Below, piece by piece: positions 17,619-26,322 of a stretch of 62,532 bases of DNA. Below the pieces are notes generated by a model. It ran no database searches. It was not told the origin of the DNA and saw only the letters and a program-made list of their open reading frames with translations. The position numbers and the translations under genes were made by a program. Position 1 is the stretch's first letter; each line of letters begins with the position of its first letter. The stretch comes from a candidate division TA06 bacterium ADurb.Bin131 (GTDB lineage: Bacteria > Ratteibacteria > UBA8468 > B48-G9 > DTJG01): contig MWDQ01000146.1 of the NCBI GenBank assembly GCA_002070645.1, forward strand, positions 1 through 62,532. Direction: 5' to 3'.

Positions 17619-18605
17619 TTACTGTTTAATATTTTTTAAAACCTCATGGTTACATAAATTTTTTGGTACCTTTCCATTTAATACCCTTACCACCTCATCA
17701 ATCACAATATCTTTCAGCACATTAATTGATTTTTCAGAGTAATAGGCGTAATGCGGTGTGCAGATAACATTATCCATATATAAAAGGGGATTGTCTTTAT
17801 CCAGTGGCTCTTTTTCAAAAACATCTAAACCAGCACCTGCTAATTGATTGTTCCGCAGCGCCTTTATCAAGGATTTTTCATCAATCAATCCGCCTCTCGA
17901 TGTATTAATAAGATATGCTGTGTTTTTCATCAGTTCCATTTCTTTTTTTCCTATAAGATGCCAGGTTTTTTCTGTTAAAGGGCAATGAAGAGAAATATAA
18001 TCACTGTTTTTCAAAACATCCTGCAACGATGCTTTCTTTACACCAAAACTCTTGAGAATATCACTTTCTACAAGAGGATCATAACAAATTACCTTCATAC
18101 CTAAACATCTTGCCTTTTTCGCAAGGGACCTCGCTATTTTCCCAAAACCAACCAGCCCGAGTGTCTGATTGTTTATGCTTCCAATATAGCCAGAATTATT
18201 TACAGTTTTTATTGAATCAAGTATAAAAAACTTTTTTAATCTGCGACAACATGCGAGTATAAACATTAATGCATGATCTGAAACCTCTTCAGTACAGAAT
18301 TCCACAACATTCGAAACCATAATTCCTTTCTCTGTCGCTGATTTAATATCAATATTGTCCATACCTGTTCCACATCTAATAATAAAACGACATTTCTTGA
18401 GATGTTTTATCATAGTAGACGTAATCTTTGTACCTGTAAAAATAATTACATCTACATTTTGAAGGATTTTTGAGATGTTTTTTTCAATCTTTACTTCTAT
18501 AAGCCGAGCACCAATTCCTGCAAGTTTTTCGTAGTCCTTTTTTCTGAATCTGTGTGCATCAGGATCAATATTTATAACAGTAAATTTATTTTTTTCATTC
18601 ACCAT
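17619..18605 (-). CDS. D-2-hydroxyacid dehydrogenase (NAD-dependent)
   Basis: A 328-residue enzyme expected to interconvert a 2-oxoacid and a D-2-hydroxyacid with NAD(P)H. The nucleotide-binding loop is GLVGFGKIA at about 150-158; the third Gly of the usual GxGxxG is Ala158. The catalytic residues are in place: Arg237 in NTSRGG, Glu266 in DVFEKEP and His285 in CTPHYA. The start overlaps the end of the HpcH/HpaI aldolase gene by 11 bp. The pair suggests an aldolase producing or consuming a 2-oxoacid that this enzyme reduces or forms. The substrate, perhaps tartronate, glycerate or a sugar-acid derivative, is inferred. Confidence 0.9.
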   Translation of the reverse strand: MVNEKNKFTVINIDPDAHRFRKKDYEKLAGIGARLIEVKIEKNISKILQNVDVIIFTGTKITSTMIKHLKKCRFIIRCGTGMDNIDIKSATEKGIMVSNVVEFCTEEVSDHALMFILACCRRLKKFFILDSIKTVNNSGYIGSINNQTLGLVGFGKIARSLAKKARCLGMKVICYDPLVESDILKSFGVKKASLQDVLKNSDYISLHCPLTEKTWHLIGKKEMELMKNTAYLINTSRGGLIDEKSLIKALRNNQLAGAGLDVFEKEPLDKDNPLLYMDNVICTPHYAYYSEKSINVLKDIVIDEVVRVLNGKVPKNLCNHEVLKNIKQ

Positions 18606-19362
18606 CTGTCTTTATTTGAGAGATAATATTTTTGCAGCAACTGGTTAAAAGCGAAATTTCATGACCCACAGCAATAAATTGAAACCCCTGATTAATCCTT
18701 TTTTTTATATCCTCTGGCTGCGAAGCAATAATTCCAACAGGAACACTCGCATTTTTACATGTTTTTAGTATATACTGCACATTTTCCTCAATAGAAGGAT
18801 GTTTCATATCTTTGATTAAACCCATTGAGGCAGAAAGATCATTTGTCCCTATAAAAACAGCATCAATACCCTTCACACTTATAATACTTTCGAGGTTTCT
18901 AACTGCATCTATATGCTCTATTTGAACAATAACGAGGATATTTTCATTTGACTTCTCAAAGTATTCATCAAGCCATTTCCCGAATCCACTTGCTCTGTGC
19001 GGACCAATACCACGAATGCCCTCTGGTGGATATCTTGTTGCTCTAACAGCCATCTCCGCCTGCTCTGCATTATTTACCATTGGAATAATCAAACCCATTA
19101 CCCCTGTATCAAGCACTTGTTTAATCACAACAAAATCATTCCACGGAACTCTTACAATTGGTGTGGTATCTGTACCCGAAATTGCCTGAGTCATTACCTC
19201 AATTGATTCTATTCCTATAACTCCATGCTCCATATCAAAAACAAGCCAGTCAAATCCTGCCCGTGCCATTACCTCTGATATTGCTGGATGGGCTGTGATA
19301 ACAAATGATCCTACAACTGTTTTACCATACTTCAACTTCTTTTTAACAATATTTTCTGGCAT
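18595..19362 (-). CDS. HpcH/HpaI-family aldolase
   Basis: A class II aldolase of the HpcH/HpaI family (256 residues from the chosen start), which cleaves 2-oxo-4-hydroxy acids such as 4-hydroxy-2-oxoheptanedioate or 2-dehydro-3-deoxyglucarate to pyruvate and an aldehyde. Signature stretches are FDWLVFDMEHG, PIVRVPWND with the pyruvate-binding Arg, GIIPMVNNAEQA-like LIIPMVNNAEQAEMAV, RYPPEGIRGIGPHRAS, the metal-binding Glu of VQIEH, and the Asp of GTNDLSASMG. I place the start at ATG 19362 because GGAGGT lies 7 nt upstream; upstream ATGs at 19365 and 19377 are possible but worse placed. The gene overlaps the following dehydrogenase gene. Confidence 0.9.
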   Translation of the reverse strand: MPENIVKKKLKYGKTVVGSFVITAHPAISEVMARAGFDWLVFDMEHGVIGIESIEVMTQAISGTDTTPIVRVPWNDFVVIKQVLDTGVMGLIIPMVNNAEQAEMAVRATRYPPEGIRGIGPHRASGFGKWLDEYFEKSNENILVIVQIEHIDAVRNLESIISVKGIDAVFIGTNDLSASMGLIKDMKHPSIEENVQYILKTCKNASVPVGIIASQPEDIKKRINQGFQFIAVGHEISLLTSCCKNIISQIKTDGE

Positions 19363-19464
19363 CATTAGAACCTCCATATCTTGAAGATAATTTGTTTTAT
19401 TTTCGTCTCCCCAGAAACCGTCTTACTCTTTTTTCCCCTACACCTTTCATAAGATAATTTTACT

Positions 19465-20181
19465 TCATCCTTCTTCGTTTTTCGAAAGGATTTTCTTCAA
19501 TATATCCGGCCTATTGGTAGTTATAAACTGTGCACCTGTTTGAATTGTCCTAATTATGTCTTCTTCAGTATCAGGCGTCCATCCATTAATAATAAATCCA
19601 CGGGACAAAAGATTTTTTACAGAGATTTTTGTAAGATAATTAAAATTAATGTCAATCTTTCTTATGCCGGATGCAATTAAATCTATAAGATTTTCAGGAA
19701 TACTGCTACTTATAAGGGATGTCACAATTTCAGGAGATATGTTTCTGATTTGCTTCACATATTCAAGATTAAATGAACCAACAAAAACCCTATCTCTGAA
19801 ATTACAATCATCAATCACCTTTATAAGTTTTTCTGTATCACACTGCTTTATTTCTATCAAAATCCTTGTATTTGAATCCATTGCTTCAAAAACCTCTTTA
19901 AGATGAGGAATCTTTTCTCCTGAATAACCCTTCCACCTACCTGCATCATATCTTTGTATTTCTTTATAGGTCATCTCTTTTACAAATCCAGAACCATCTG
20001 TTGTCCTATCAATCTTTTCATCATGTAAAACAATAATTTCATTATCCTTTGTCTGACGGACATCAAGTTCAATAAAATCAACGCCAAGTTCAATTGCCTT
20101 TCTAAAAGATAGAACAGTATTTTCTGGATAAATCGCGCTAAAACCCCTATGAGCAACCACTATAATAATTGATTCAAACAT
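19465..20181 (-). CDS. Glycerophosphodiester phosphodiesterase
   Basis: A 238-residue GDPD-family protein that hydrolyses glycerophosphodiesters to sn-glycerol 3-phosphate and an alcohol. It has VAHRGFSAIYPENT at the N-terminus, the metal-binding FIELDVRQTKD, and the catalytic IIVLHDEKIDRTTDG, all intact. No convincing signal peptide is present, so the cytoplasmic UgpQ-like form is likely. ATG 20181 is chosen because GGAGGT lies 9 nt upstream; the upstream ATG at 20217 would overlap the preceding gene by 31 bp. It follows the DUF3604 gene by 5 bp. Confidence 0.92.
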   Translation of the reverse strand: MFESIIIVVAHRGFSAIYPENTVLSFRKAIELGVDFIELDVRQTKDNEIIVLHDEKIDRTTDGSGFVKEMTYKEIQRYDAGRWKGYSGEKIPHLKEVFEAMDSNTRILIEIKQCDTEKLIKVIDDCNFRDRVFVGSFNLEYVKQIRNISPEIVTSLISSSIPENLIDLIASGIRKIDINFNYLTKISVKNLLSRGFIINGWTPDTEEDIIRTIQTGAQFITTNRPDILKKILSKNEEG

Positions 20182-20186
20182 TTTAT

Positions 20187-21608
20187 TTATACCTCCATGA
20201 ATATTGGGCTTAACCATGCTATTTCACCATCTTCTCTTTCAACCCGTACATAAAAGTACTGTTCCCCACAATAATTCTGTTCGAACTCAATCTTAAATTG
20301 ATTCTTCTTTATATTAAAGGACTTATAAATTTTCCCATCCGACATAACCACGATTCTATCAAATAATACCTCACTAACACCTGATATCTCGAAATGTAGT
20401 TTTCTCGCGTTAACAAGAATACTGCCTGATTCAACATCGTTGATTGAAAAATTAAGAATAGGTTTTATGTTGCTTGTTGCATAACATTTTCTCTGGTAAA
20501 GAGCATTAAAAATATCTTTCCTGCCAATGTTTTTTACCTTTACAGCGGTTATTCCCTGTCTGTATAAATTTTTATAATCGTCTGGCTGCTCCTGCATATT
20601 ATGAAGTTCATCTCCAGGTCTACCGTCGTGAATATCACCTCCCCCAACAAAACCAAACCTATACCCCATATTGAGTGCATCTATAACATGTTGGCCCTTT
20701 TGTTCTCCACCCATGGCTTTTATGGGCCTTGTATTTCCTTCATCAGCACCAAGTTCGCTGCTTCCCCAGACAGAATATATTTCAACAAGAACCTCAACCT
20801 GCGGATCATAACTCAAATTCCAGTTTACCCCCATTATTTTATTGGCACTATGATGCGGAATAACAAGAGCGCCGTATTTTCTTGCCACACTATAAACTGT
20901 GTCAATATTATCAATACCTGCTCTTAAAATCCGGCCCGTATTATCAGGATAATAGATATTTCTATGACCTGCCTTATGATCTGTCCATTCCTCAGCAATC
21001 AGAGTTGCAAATTTTCCCTGTTCATTAAAATCATTCGCCACACTACAAAAATAATCCCATTGCCTATTTGTAATCCATTCACTATGATCAGAAACAGAAA
21101 AAAAATCAAGAAATGCTTCTTCCTTTGCAAAGGTATAAAGTTCCTCAGGACATCTCAGTCCATCAGAAAAAAATGTTTGCGAGTGCAAATCTCCCCAATA
21201 GATTCTGTATTTTGGGTTTTCTTCGACAATAATGGGATTGGAATATGTCTCAATCCCTGTTTCAGGATGAATCAATCTAATAAACTTAATTCCTGGTTCA
21301 TTGAATCTTAATCCCTGAACTCTTCCAAACCTTCTTTTATCACCAAAGAAAACTCCACTGTAATTTGAAAATTTTATTTTCCTACCTTCTATTTCAATCA
21401 CAACATCTTCAATATCCCCGTCATAAACATTATCAAGATATTTTATTCCCCTCGGAGAAAGATTAAACAGCCCATTAAGTGTTGGAGGTTTCACGTAGCA
21501 ACCCCAGCCAACAGGATGCGGTTCAGTTAAAACCTTGAATTTAAGGGTAAACTCTTCACCAACAGATAAAATAGATGGTGCAGATGTATAAAATCCTTTT
21601 ACTTTCAC
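20187..21608 (-). CDS. DUF3604/PHP-like metallohydrolase
   Basis: A 473-residue protein with an N-terminal beta-sandwich (about 1-125) followed by a PHP-like metal-dependent phosphoesterase domain. Likely metal ligands are in YWGDLHSQTFFSDG (about 133-146), FSVSDHSEW, ALVIPHHSANK and FVGGGDIHDGRPGD. DUF3604 proteins accompany sugar and phospholipid catabolism loci, and their substrates are mostly unknown. The start is GTG at 21608, 2 bp after the preceding stop, with a purine-rich AAGGAGAAG upstream. No signal peptide is visible. Its neighbours (GDPD and the corrinoid-activation-domain protein) suggest a phosphoester substrate but do not prove it. Confidence 0.8.
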   Translation of the reverse strand: MKVKGFYTSAPSILSVGEEFTLKFKVLTEPHPVGWGCYVKPPTLNGLFNLSPRGIKYLDNVYDGDIEDVVIEIEGRKIKFSNYSGVFFGDKRRFGRVQGLRFNEPGIKFIRLIHPETGIETYSNPIIVEENPKYRIYWGDLHSQTFFSDGLRCPEELYTFAKEEAFLDFFSVSDHSEWITNRQWDYFCSVANDFNEQGKFATLIAEEWTDHKAGHRNIYYPDNTGRILRAGIDNIDTVYSVARKYGALVIPHHSANKIMGVNWNLSYDPQVEVLVEIYSVWGSSELGADEGNTRPIKAMGGEQKGQHVIDALNMGYRFGFVGGGDIHDGRPGDELHNMQEQPDDYKNLYRQGITAVKVKNIGRKDIFNALYQRKCYATSNIKPILNFSINDVESGSILVNARKLHFEISGVSEVLFDRIVVMSDGKIYKSFNIKKNQFKIEFEQNYCGEQYFYVRVEREDGEIAWLSPIFMEV

Positions 21609-21610
21609 AT

Positions 21611-22324
21611 TTACCTTCTCTTCTCCTTTAGTTTCAGAGCCGCCTCTATCCCGATACTATTCCATAATTCCTCGTCAAACTCAGCACTTCTACCAGGGCA
21701 ATTTTTCCTTCTACAAAGCTTACACCCACTATAATCCCTTTCTGTAGGGAATAATATTCCTGATACACTTTTGTTTGGAATCATAAGATATGTTTCTGTA
21801 AGTCGAACACCAATAAGTTTCTCAACATCCCCGAATAGGGCAAAAAGTTGTTTTTGTTGTTCAATATGCCAGATACCTGCCTCGCCACCACCAGGAGCCA
21901 TTGTTGCTGTTTTATTCAGCATATATCTTTTCTTAATATATCCCATTAGTTTATTTCTTGCTATTTCAAGAAAATATCCCTTTATTGTATCCCACCAGTA
22001 TTCTTTTAAGAATTCATACTGGTCAAATTTTACAGAGTTAAGTTCAGCACCACAGGTTGCAATATACGCAAAAACCCTCTCTGTGTTTTCAAGATTCTTT
22101 CTTAACGTTAAACTTGTAAATTTAACTCCATTTATAACAACAGAATCATCGGCCATTGATTCAACAAAACCTTCAAGATATATTGCTTTTGGATTAGCAA
22201 TGCTTAATGCCTTATTCACAAGTTCCTTAAACTCAGTTTCATCTTCACTGCCCTCTGCAATCTTTAACTTCCTCATAAGTAACCCTGCATCAAAATCAAA
22301 CTCAAAATCCTTCAATATTTCCAT
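21611..22324 (-). CDS. Stand-alone MetH-type corrinoid activation-domain protein
   Basis: A 237-residue protein matching the vitamin B12-dependent methionine synthase activation domain (AdoMet-binding reactivation region) without the rest of MetH. Visible landmarks are VFAYIATCGAEL (about 85-96), the MAPGGGEAGIWHIEQQ stretch (about 142-157), the NKSVSGILFPT motif typical of these stand-alone forms, and a terminal CKLCRRKNC cysteine group. In characterised systems this domain methylates cob(II)alamin back to the active state during reduction. Stand-alone versions accompany corrinoid methyltransferases. It is the first gene of the minus-strand operon and lies near the QueG/RdhA-like cluster, whose families also use cobalamin. 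No corrinoid methyltransferase is in the window. Confidence 0.8.
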   Translation of the reverse strand: MEILKDFEFDFDAGLLMRKLKIAEGSEDETEFKELVNKALSIANPKAIYLEGFVESMADDSVVINGVKFTSLTLRKNLENTERVFAYIATCGAELNSVKFDQYEFLKEYWWDTIKGYFLEIARNKLMGYIKKRYMLNKTATMAPGGGEAGIWHIEQQKQLFALFGDVEKLIGVRLTETYLMIPNKSVSGILFPTERDYSGCKLCRRKNCPGRSAEFDEELWNSIGIEAALKLKEKRR

Positions 22325-22671
22325 AACATCCCCCTTAATTTAATTTGTTTAGTATAATATCAAAGCAAAGAATTACAAAAAACATTTTCAACCTGCATAC
22401 ATCATCGCGAGAAATTAAAAAGATCATGGCGCACACGCCTAAAACAAAAATATCAAAAACTGGATTACCCTATGTTTTACATTTCTCGTTTTGTCTATTT
22501 CCTATTTTCATTTCTCAAAACACGCGCCAATTTTTCAACCCCCCTCTTTCATAAAGGGAGGTTAAAAAGGATTTTAATTCTCAATTCTTAAGTCAAGATT
22601 CAAATTTGTTTTTCTTACATCCTCAAAAATGTCCCTTTATTTTTTCATAAAAAACTTAAATCTCAAATAAA
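22325..22671. other. Intergenic region with a short C/G hairpin repeat
   Basis: 347 bp without a credible gene. At about 22537-22575 a CCCCCTCTTTCATAAAGGGAGG-like hairpin followed by TTAAAAAGGATTTTAATTC belongs to the intergenic hairpin-repeat family seen elsewhere in the window. The rest is AT-rich and shows no clear promoter, RNA or terminator. The 69-codon open frame at 22345-22554 has no ribosome-binding site and looks fortuitous. Confidence 0.4.
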
Positions 22672-23820
22672 TCAAATGGCTGAATACTTCAGGAAAAGAT
22701 GCTGGACAAGCCCTGCGAGAAAAAGAATAATACAGGGAAACAAAAGAAACCATCCAATGCTTATGTTCAACATTATCCCGAGCAAAAATGGTCCACATAC
22801 AGAAGCAATTCCAACAAGGGCTTCGTTAATTCCTATATTAAAACCAGATTTTTCTTCATCATTAATGGCATAGAAAACAGAAGTATAAAAAGCATGTCCT
22901 GCATATATTCCGAGAAGCCCAGCAAAAATAAAGATTGCTGCGCTCTTATAAAAAACAAGTGGCACTATCAGAGAGATTATTCCGAGAAGCTTCATAATAT
23001 GATGTGAAGAAATCCTGTACCTAAAAACAGAAAAAAATGATACCGCATAACCAGCAATTGCCTGGAAGATAAAAAATACAAAAACAGCAATTCCTGCCAT
23101 CTGTTTGCTGAACATAAAGGATGATATTGCCACCTTTGGAAGAAGATATCTTACCCCTGTTGTAACAAGCGCAACGCAAAAAATCTCTGCCCACGCAATC
23201 CACACATACTTCTTTACAAATGGGCTCCTCTGTGCCTCTTTTTTATCTTCTTCAATAATGACATCAAGGGGTTTCTTTATTTTTTCTGAAAGAATAATAC
23301 CTGAAATAATAATTAAACTTGAAATAAATATTGGAAGCTGCGCATAAAAAACACCCGAATTTATAAGAGAACCTTCTGCAAGAGATCCAAAAGCCATTCC
23401 ACCACTCCATGAAAGCGTATAAAAAGCAGAACTTTTGTGATATGCCAGCCCTGTATTATTTCCCATAAATATCTGAAAACCAACAAAGAAAAATGAAGAA
23501 CAAAACCCACCGAGAAAAAGAAGAACAAAGAGAGGGAAAAGAGATACGCAGAAATAAAAAAATCCTCCAATAAAGATAAAACTTATACAACTTGCAATCA
23601 TAAACCAGGGAGCATTTTTTTTACTGATAACCTTACTCAACATAATACTCGAAAAAGAATATGTTATTCCCCACACAGAGCCGAGTATCCCCATAACAAC
23701 CGAGGATACTCCAAGTTCCACTGCCCTTATAGAAGAAAAAAGAAGGACAGCAGCAACCGAAAAATCCATCAGTGCCGGAAAGATATAAATCCATAAACCC
23801 TTTTTCATTATCGTGTTCAT
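22672..23820 (-). CDS. MFS transporter
   Basis: A 382-residue integral membrane protein with about 12 hydrophobic helices, two bundles of six separated by a charged cytoplasmic loop (EKIKKPLDVIIEEDKKEAQR, near residues 183-202). This fits the major facilitator superfamily. The first helices contain FSVAAVLLFSSIRAVELGVS and MGILGSVWGITYSFSSIM; the C-terminal half has a Gly-rich GIYAGHAFYTSVFYA. No substrate signature is recognisable. It stands alone between two intergenic gaps. By proximity it could import or export a product of the GDPD/DUF3604/aldolase operon, which is inference only. Confidence 0.88.
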   Translation of the reverse strand: MNTIMKKGLWIYIFPALMDFSVAAVLLFSSIRAVELGVSSVVMGILGSVWGITYSFSSIMLSKVISKKNAPWFMIASCISFIFIGGFFYFCVSLFPLFVLLFLGGFCSSFFFVGFQIFMGNNTGLAYHKSSAFYTLSWSGGMAFGSLAEGSLINSGVFYAQLPIFISSLIIISGIILSEKIKKPLDVIIEEDKKEAQRSPFVKKYVWIAWAEIFCVALVTTGVRYLLPKVAISSFMFSKQMAGIAVFVFFIFQAIAGYAVSFFSVFRYRISSHHIMKLLGIISLIVPLVFYKSAAIFIFAGLLGIYAGHAFYTSVFYAINDEEKSGFNIGINEALVGIASVCGPFLLGIMLNISIGWFLLFPCIILFLAGLVQHLFLKYSAI

Positions 23821-23890
23821 ATATTTTTCTCAAACTGGCATCTACCAAACCTGTTTCATGTCTAAATACATGGCAGCAAAAAATATGGCG

Positions 23891-23960
23891 AGGAATTTTA
23901 TCCCATGCGTTTTTTTAACACTGTAAATACATTGCACCTTAAAGTGCTCGCTACATTCTT
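23891..23960 (-). repeat. Diverged intergenic repeat modules C and D
   Basis: GAGGAATTTTATCCCATGC (23891-23909) is a worn copy of the module written GAGGGACTTTAGTCCTGTGC at 46384 and 60543. It is followed by CACTGTAAATACATTGCACC...GTGCTCGCTACATTCTT (23920-23960), which matches 48397-48438. Each module can form a small hairpin (for example GGAC-TTTA-GTCC in the intact version). The gap 23821-24085 holds no gene. Confidence 0.5.
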
Positions 23961-24085
23961 AATTTTATATTTTTCATCTTACAATCTAATAACCATTAAG
24001 TATTCATCACCACTTTGCAAAAGAGGAATAAGAAGCGAAAAAAATTACAAAGTATAAACAATACAAAAGAAAGCAGGAAAAGAGT

Positions 24086-25327
24086 TTACCGCGACCACGC
24101 GGGGCTATAACAGTTTTCCTTATCTCCTGTCAATTGACGTAATTCACCTGTAAATACATCAACAATCCATATTGAACATTTGTAATTCTGTCTTCTTGTA
24201 AAAACTATATGCCTGCTATCTGGCGCCCAGGAAACAGATTCAGACCAACCAATTTTCACTGGAAGCAAGGAACTCTTTTTACTACCAGTATCATATATAA
24301 CCATCTGAAAAATACCCTGCGTCCTAATCAAATAGCATATATATTTTCCATCAGGCGACCATACCGGTGCTACTGCGTAATCATATCCATAACTTATTCT
24401 TCTGATACCCGCACCATTTCTATCCATTATGTATATCTGGGGTCTACCACTTCTATCAGATGAAAAAACAATATACCTACCATCAGGTGAAAAACAAGGA
24501 CTTGTATCAATTCCGGATGAATGCGTCAGACGTCTTAAAATATTTCCATCCAGGGCAGCAAGATATATTTCAGGATTACCATCCTTACTTAATACAACAA
24601 CCATTTCTGAATTTACCTTTGAAAAATCGACAAACGCATTAATACCAGGAAATGAAAAAATGGGCATTTCCTGTTTATTTGCCAGATCAAACAATACAAC
24701 CGATGGATAGCCTGTTTTATACGAAATATAAGTCAGTTTATCGTCTGAAAGAAATTTTGGAAAATCTTTAATACAGGGTGAATCCGTAATCTGAATTTTA
24801 TTTTCTCCATCATAATCAACAATAAAGATTTGAGAACTTCCTGAACCACCCGAAACATACGCAATCTTTGTTTTTGCGATTGGCTGCCTGCCAGTAAGAT
24901 AATAAACAATATCATCACAGGCAGAGTGGGCATTATAAGCCGGCAATGTTGAAATAGGATATACCTTTTTTAATCTTTCAGAATTATCTGAATCAACAAG
25001 TTTAACCTCAATCATTTGTTGATTTAACAACCTTACAATACAAACAAATTCGCTTTTTTCTGTTAAATCTTTGATTAACGAAACATCAGTAGTTTTATTA
25101 GAAAATAAACCCTGAACTGTGAAATATCCTGAGTAGTTAAGGTCTCTACTAAGTGTTTTAATGAAGGTAGAACAATATCTGTTTTCTTCTCCGATATAAA
25201 GGATACTGATGCCTGTCTTGCCCTTAAATTCCTTTGATATTGAAAGGAAAATCTTTTGCGATTCCTGCGAAAAACATATTCCTGCAAGAAAAAAAAGAAC
25301 AACAACTGCATTATAAAATTTATTCAT
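24086..25327 (-). CDS. tolB: TolB periplasmic beta-propeller protein
   Basis: A 413-residue periplasmic protein (signal peptide about 1-20, ending CFSQ) of the Tol-Pal system, which links peptidoglycan, outer membrane and cell division. The N-terminal domain (about 22-135) contains GISILYIGEENRY and the typical DDIVYYLTG helix. A six-bladed propeller follows with repeated DxSP.FSPDGR-type blades: HSSGIDTSPCFSPDGRYIVF, YAVAPVWSPDGKYICY, GWSESVSWAPDSRHIVF. It overlaps the tolA-like gene by 4 bp and is last in the pal-lysM-tolA-tolB operon. Length and order are normal for TolB. Confidence 0.92.
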   Translation of the reverse strand: MNKFYNAVVVLFFLAGICFSQESQKIFLSISKEFKGKTGISILYIGEENRYCSTFIKTLSRDLNYSGYFTVQGLFSNKTTDVSLIKDLTEKSEFVCIVRLLNQQMIEVKLVDSDNSERLKKVYPISTLPAYNAHSACDDIVYYLTGRQPIAKTKIAYVSGGSGSSQIFIVDYDGENKIQITDSPCIKDFPKFLSDDKLTYISYKTGYPSVVLFDLANKQEMPIFSFPGINAFVDFSKVNSEMVVVLSKDGNPEIYLAALDGNILRRLTHSSGIDTSPCFSPDGRYIVFSSDRSGRPQIYIMDRNGAGIRRISYGYDYAVAPVWSPDGKYICYLIRTQGIFQMVIYDTGSKKSSLLPVKIGWSESVSWAPDSRHIVFTRRQNYKCSIWIVDVFTGELRQLTGDKENCYSPAWSR

Positions 25328-26322
25328 TCTACACCCCTGGCAGAAAACTCTGCTGAAACATCTATAAAATCAAGCGCAATACCTGAAGGCAAAGATGGAA
25401 AAGGAGAACTTTTCCGCACTGCATTAACAACAGAAGAATCAAAGTCAGATGATCCAGATGTTTTTTCAATAATAACATCTGAAACTGAACCATCCTTGTT
25501 TATTCTAAAAGAAACAGTTGCTTTTTCACCCTTCAGTGCAGATGAAGATGGCCTTCTCCAGTTCTTATAAATCCTTGTTTTTATCTCGTCTATGTAATAT
25601 GGTGGAACATAGACATTCTGCGAAGATGAGGAAACAGAAGTAATATTGGATTGAACACTCCTTAAGGTATTACCAGATAATAACTTTTTATTACCTGTGG
25701 ATGTAATATTCCCAGAGAAACTATGCCCTGGCTGTTCCACAGAAGAACCAGAATTCTCAATCTTTGCAAGTAATTCTCCCTCATATTTCTTAGCCGAGAA
25801 ATTTCCAGAAGAATGCCCTGTTGCACCTGATGAACCTTTTGTGTTATAGCCAGGCTGGGAAGAACCTTTTATGTCTGAAATCTTTGATACCAGTGTATCC
25901 CTGTATGCCCTGCCTGAAAATGTTTCACCCACATCTTTCCCTCTGCCCTTGACTTCCCCTGATGCTGAAACATCCTGTCGCTTTGTTATTCCAGTTCCAA
26001 TGGACATCTCAAGATTCTTCGCATAATCATTAATACCCGGTTGTCCAGATGGAATATATGTTTTGTTTCCCTGTGTTGATATGCCTTCGGAAATTAAACC
26101 TTCCCCATAGTCCATTTCATCCGTATAACTGGAAGCATCCCCTCCAATGAATTCATTTGAAATATCAATAATATCAGCAATATAAACCGTTGCGTCAGTA
26201 TCAGGGACCTGTCGAGTTTTAACAGAAACAAGACATAATAAAATCAGGATGTGAAAAATCAATGAAAATATAAACCCTGTCTCACTTGTTTTTTGGTTTG
26301 TGCAAATAGATATGTTATTCAT
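25324..26322 (-). CDS. tolA: TolA/TonB-like energy-coupling protein
   Basis: A 332-residue inner-membrane protein with one N-terminal helix (about 17-36, FIFSLIFHILILLCLVSV), a long low-complexity periplasmic region rich in Ser, Gly and Thr, and a C-terminal TonB/TolA domain (about 240-332: YIDEIKTRIYKNWRRP, ATVSFRINKDGSVSDVIIEK, VNAVRKSSPFPSLP). It should transmit energy from TolQR-type motors to TolB/Pal. No tolQ or tolR lies next to it. It is coupled by ATGA overlaps to the LysM lipoprotein upstream and tolB downstream. TonB rather than TolA is possible from sequence alone; the operon favours TolA. Confidence 0.85.
   Translation of the reverse strand: MNNISICTNQKTSETGFIFSLIFHILILLCLVSVKTRQVPDTDATVYIADIIDISNEFIGGDASSYTDEMDYGEGLISEGISTQGNKTYIPSGQPGINDYAKNLEMSIGTGITKRQDVSASGEVKGRGKDVGETFSGRAYRDTLVSKISDIKGSSQPGYNTKGSSGATGHSSGNFSAKKYEGELLAKIENSGSSVEQPGHSFSGNITSTGNKKLLSGNTLRSVQSNITSVSSSSQNVYVPPYYIDEIKTRIYKNWRRPSSSALKGEKATVSFRINKDGSVSDVIIEKTSGSSDFDSSVVNAVRKSSPFPSLPSGIALDFIDVSAEFSARGVE

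Noticed and set aside
10608-22340. Cobalamin riboswitch
   Set aside because: I looked for the conserved B12-box sequence ahead of the corrinoid-related genes and saw none.
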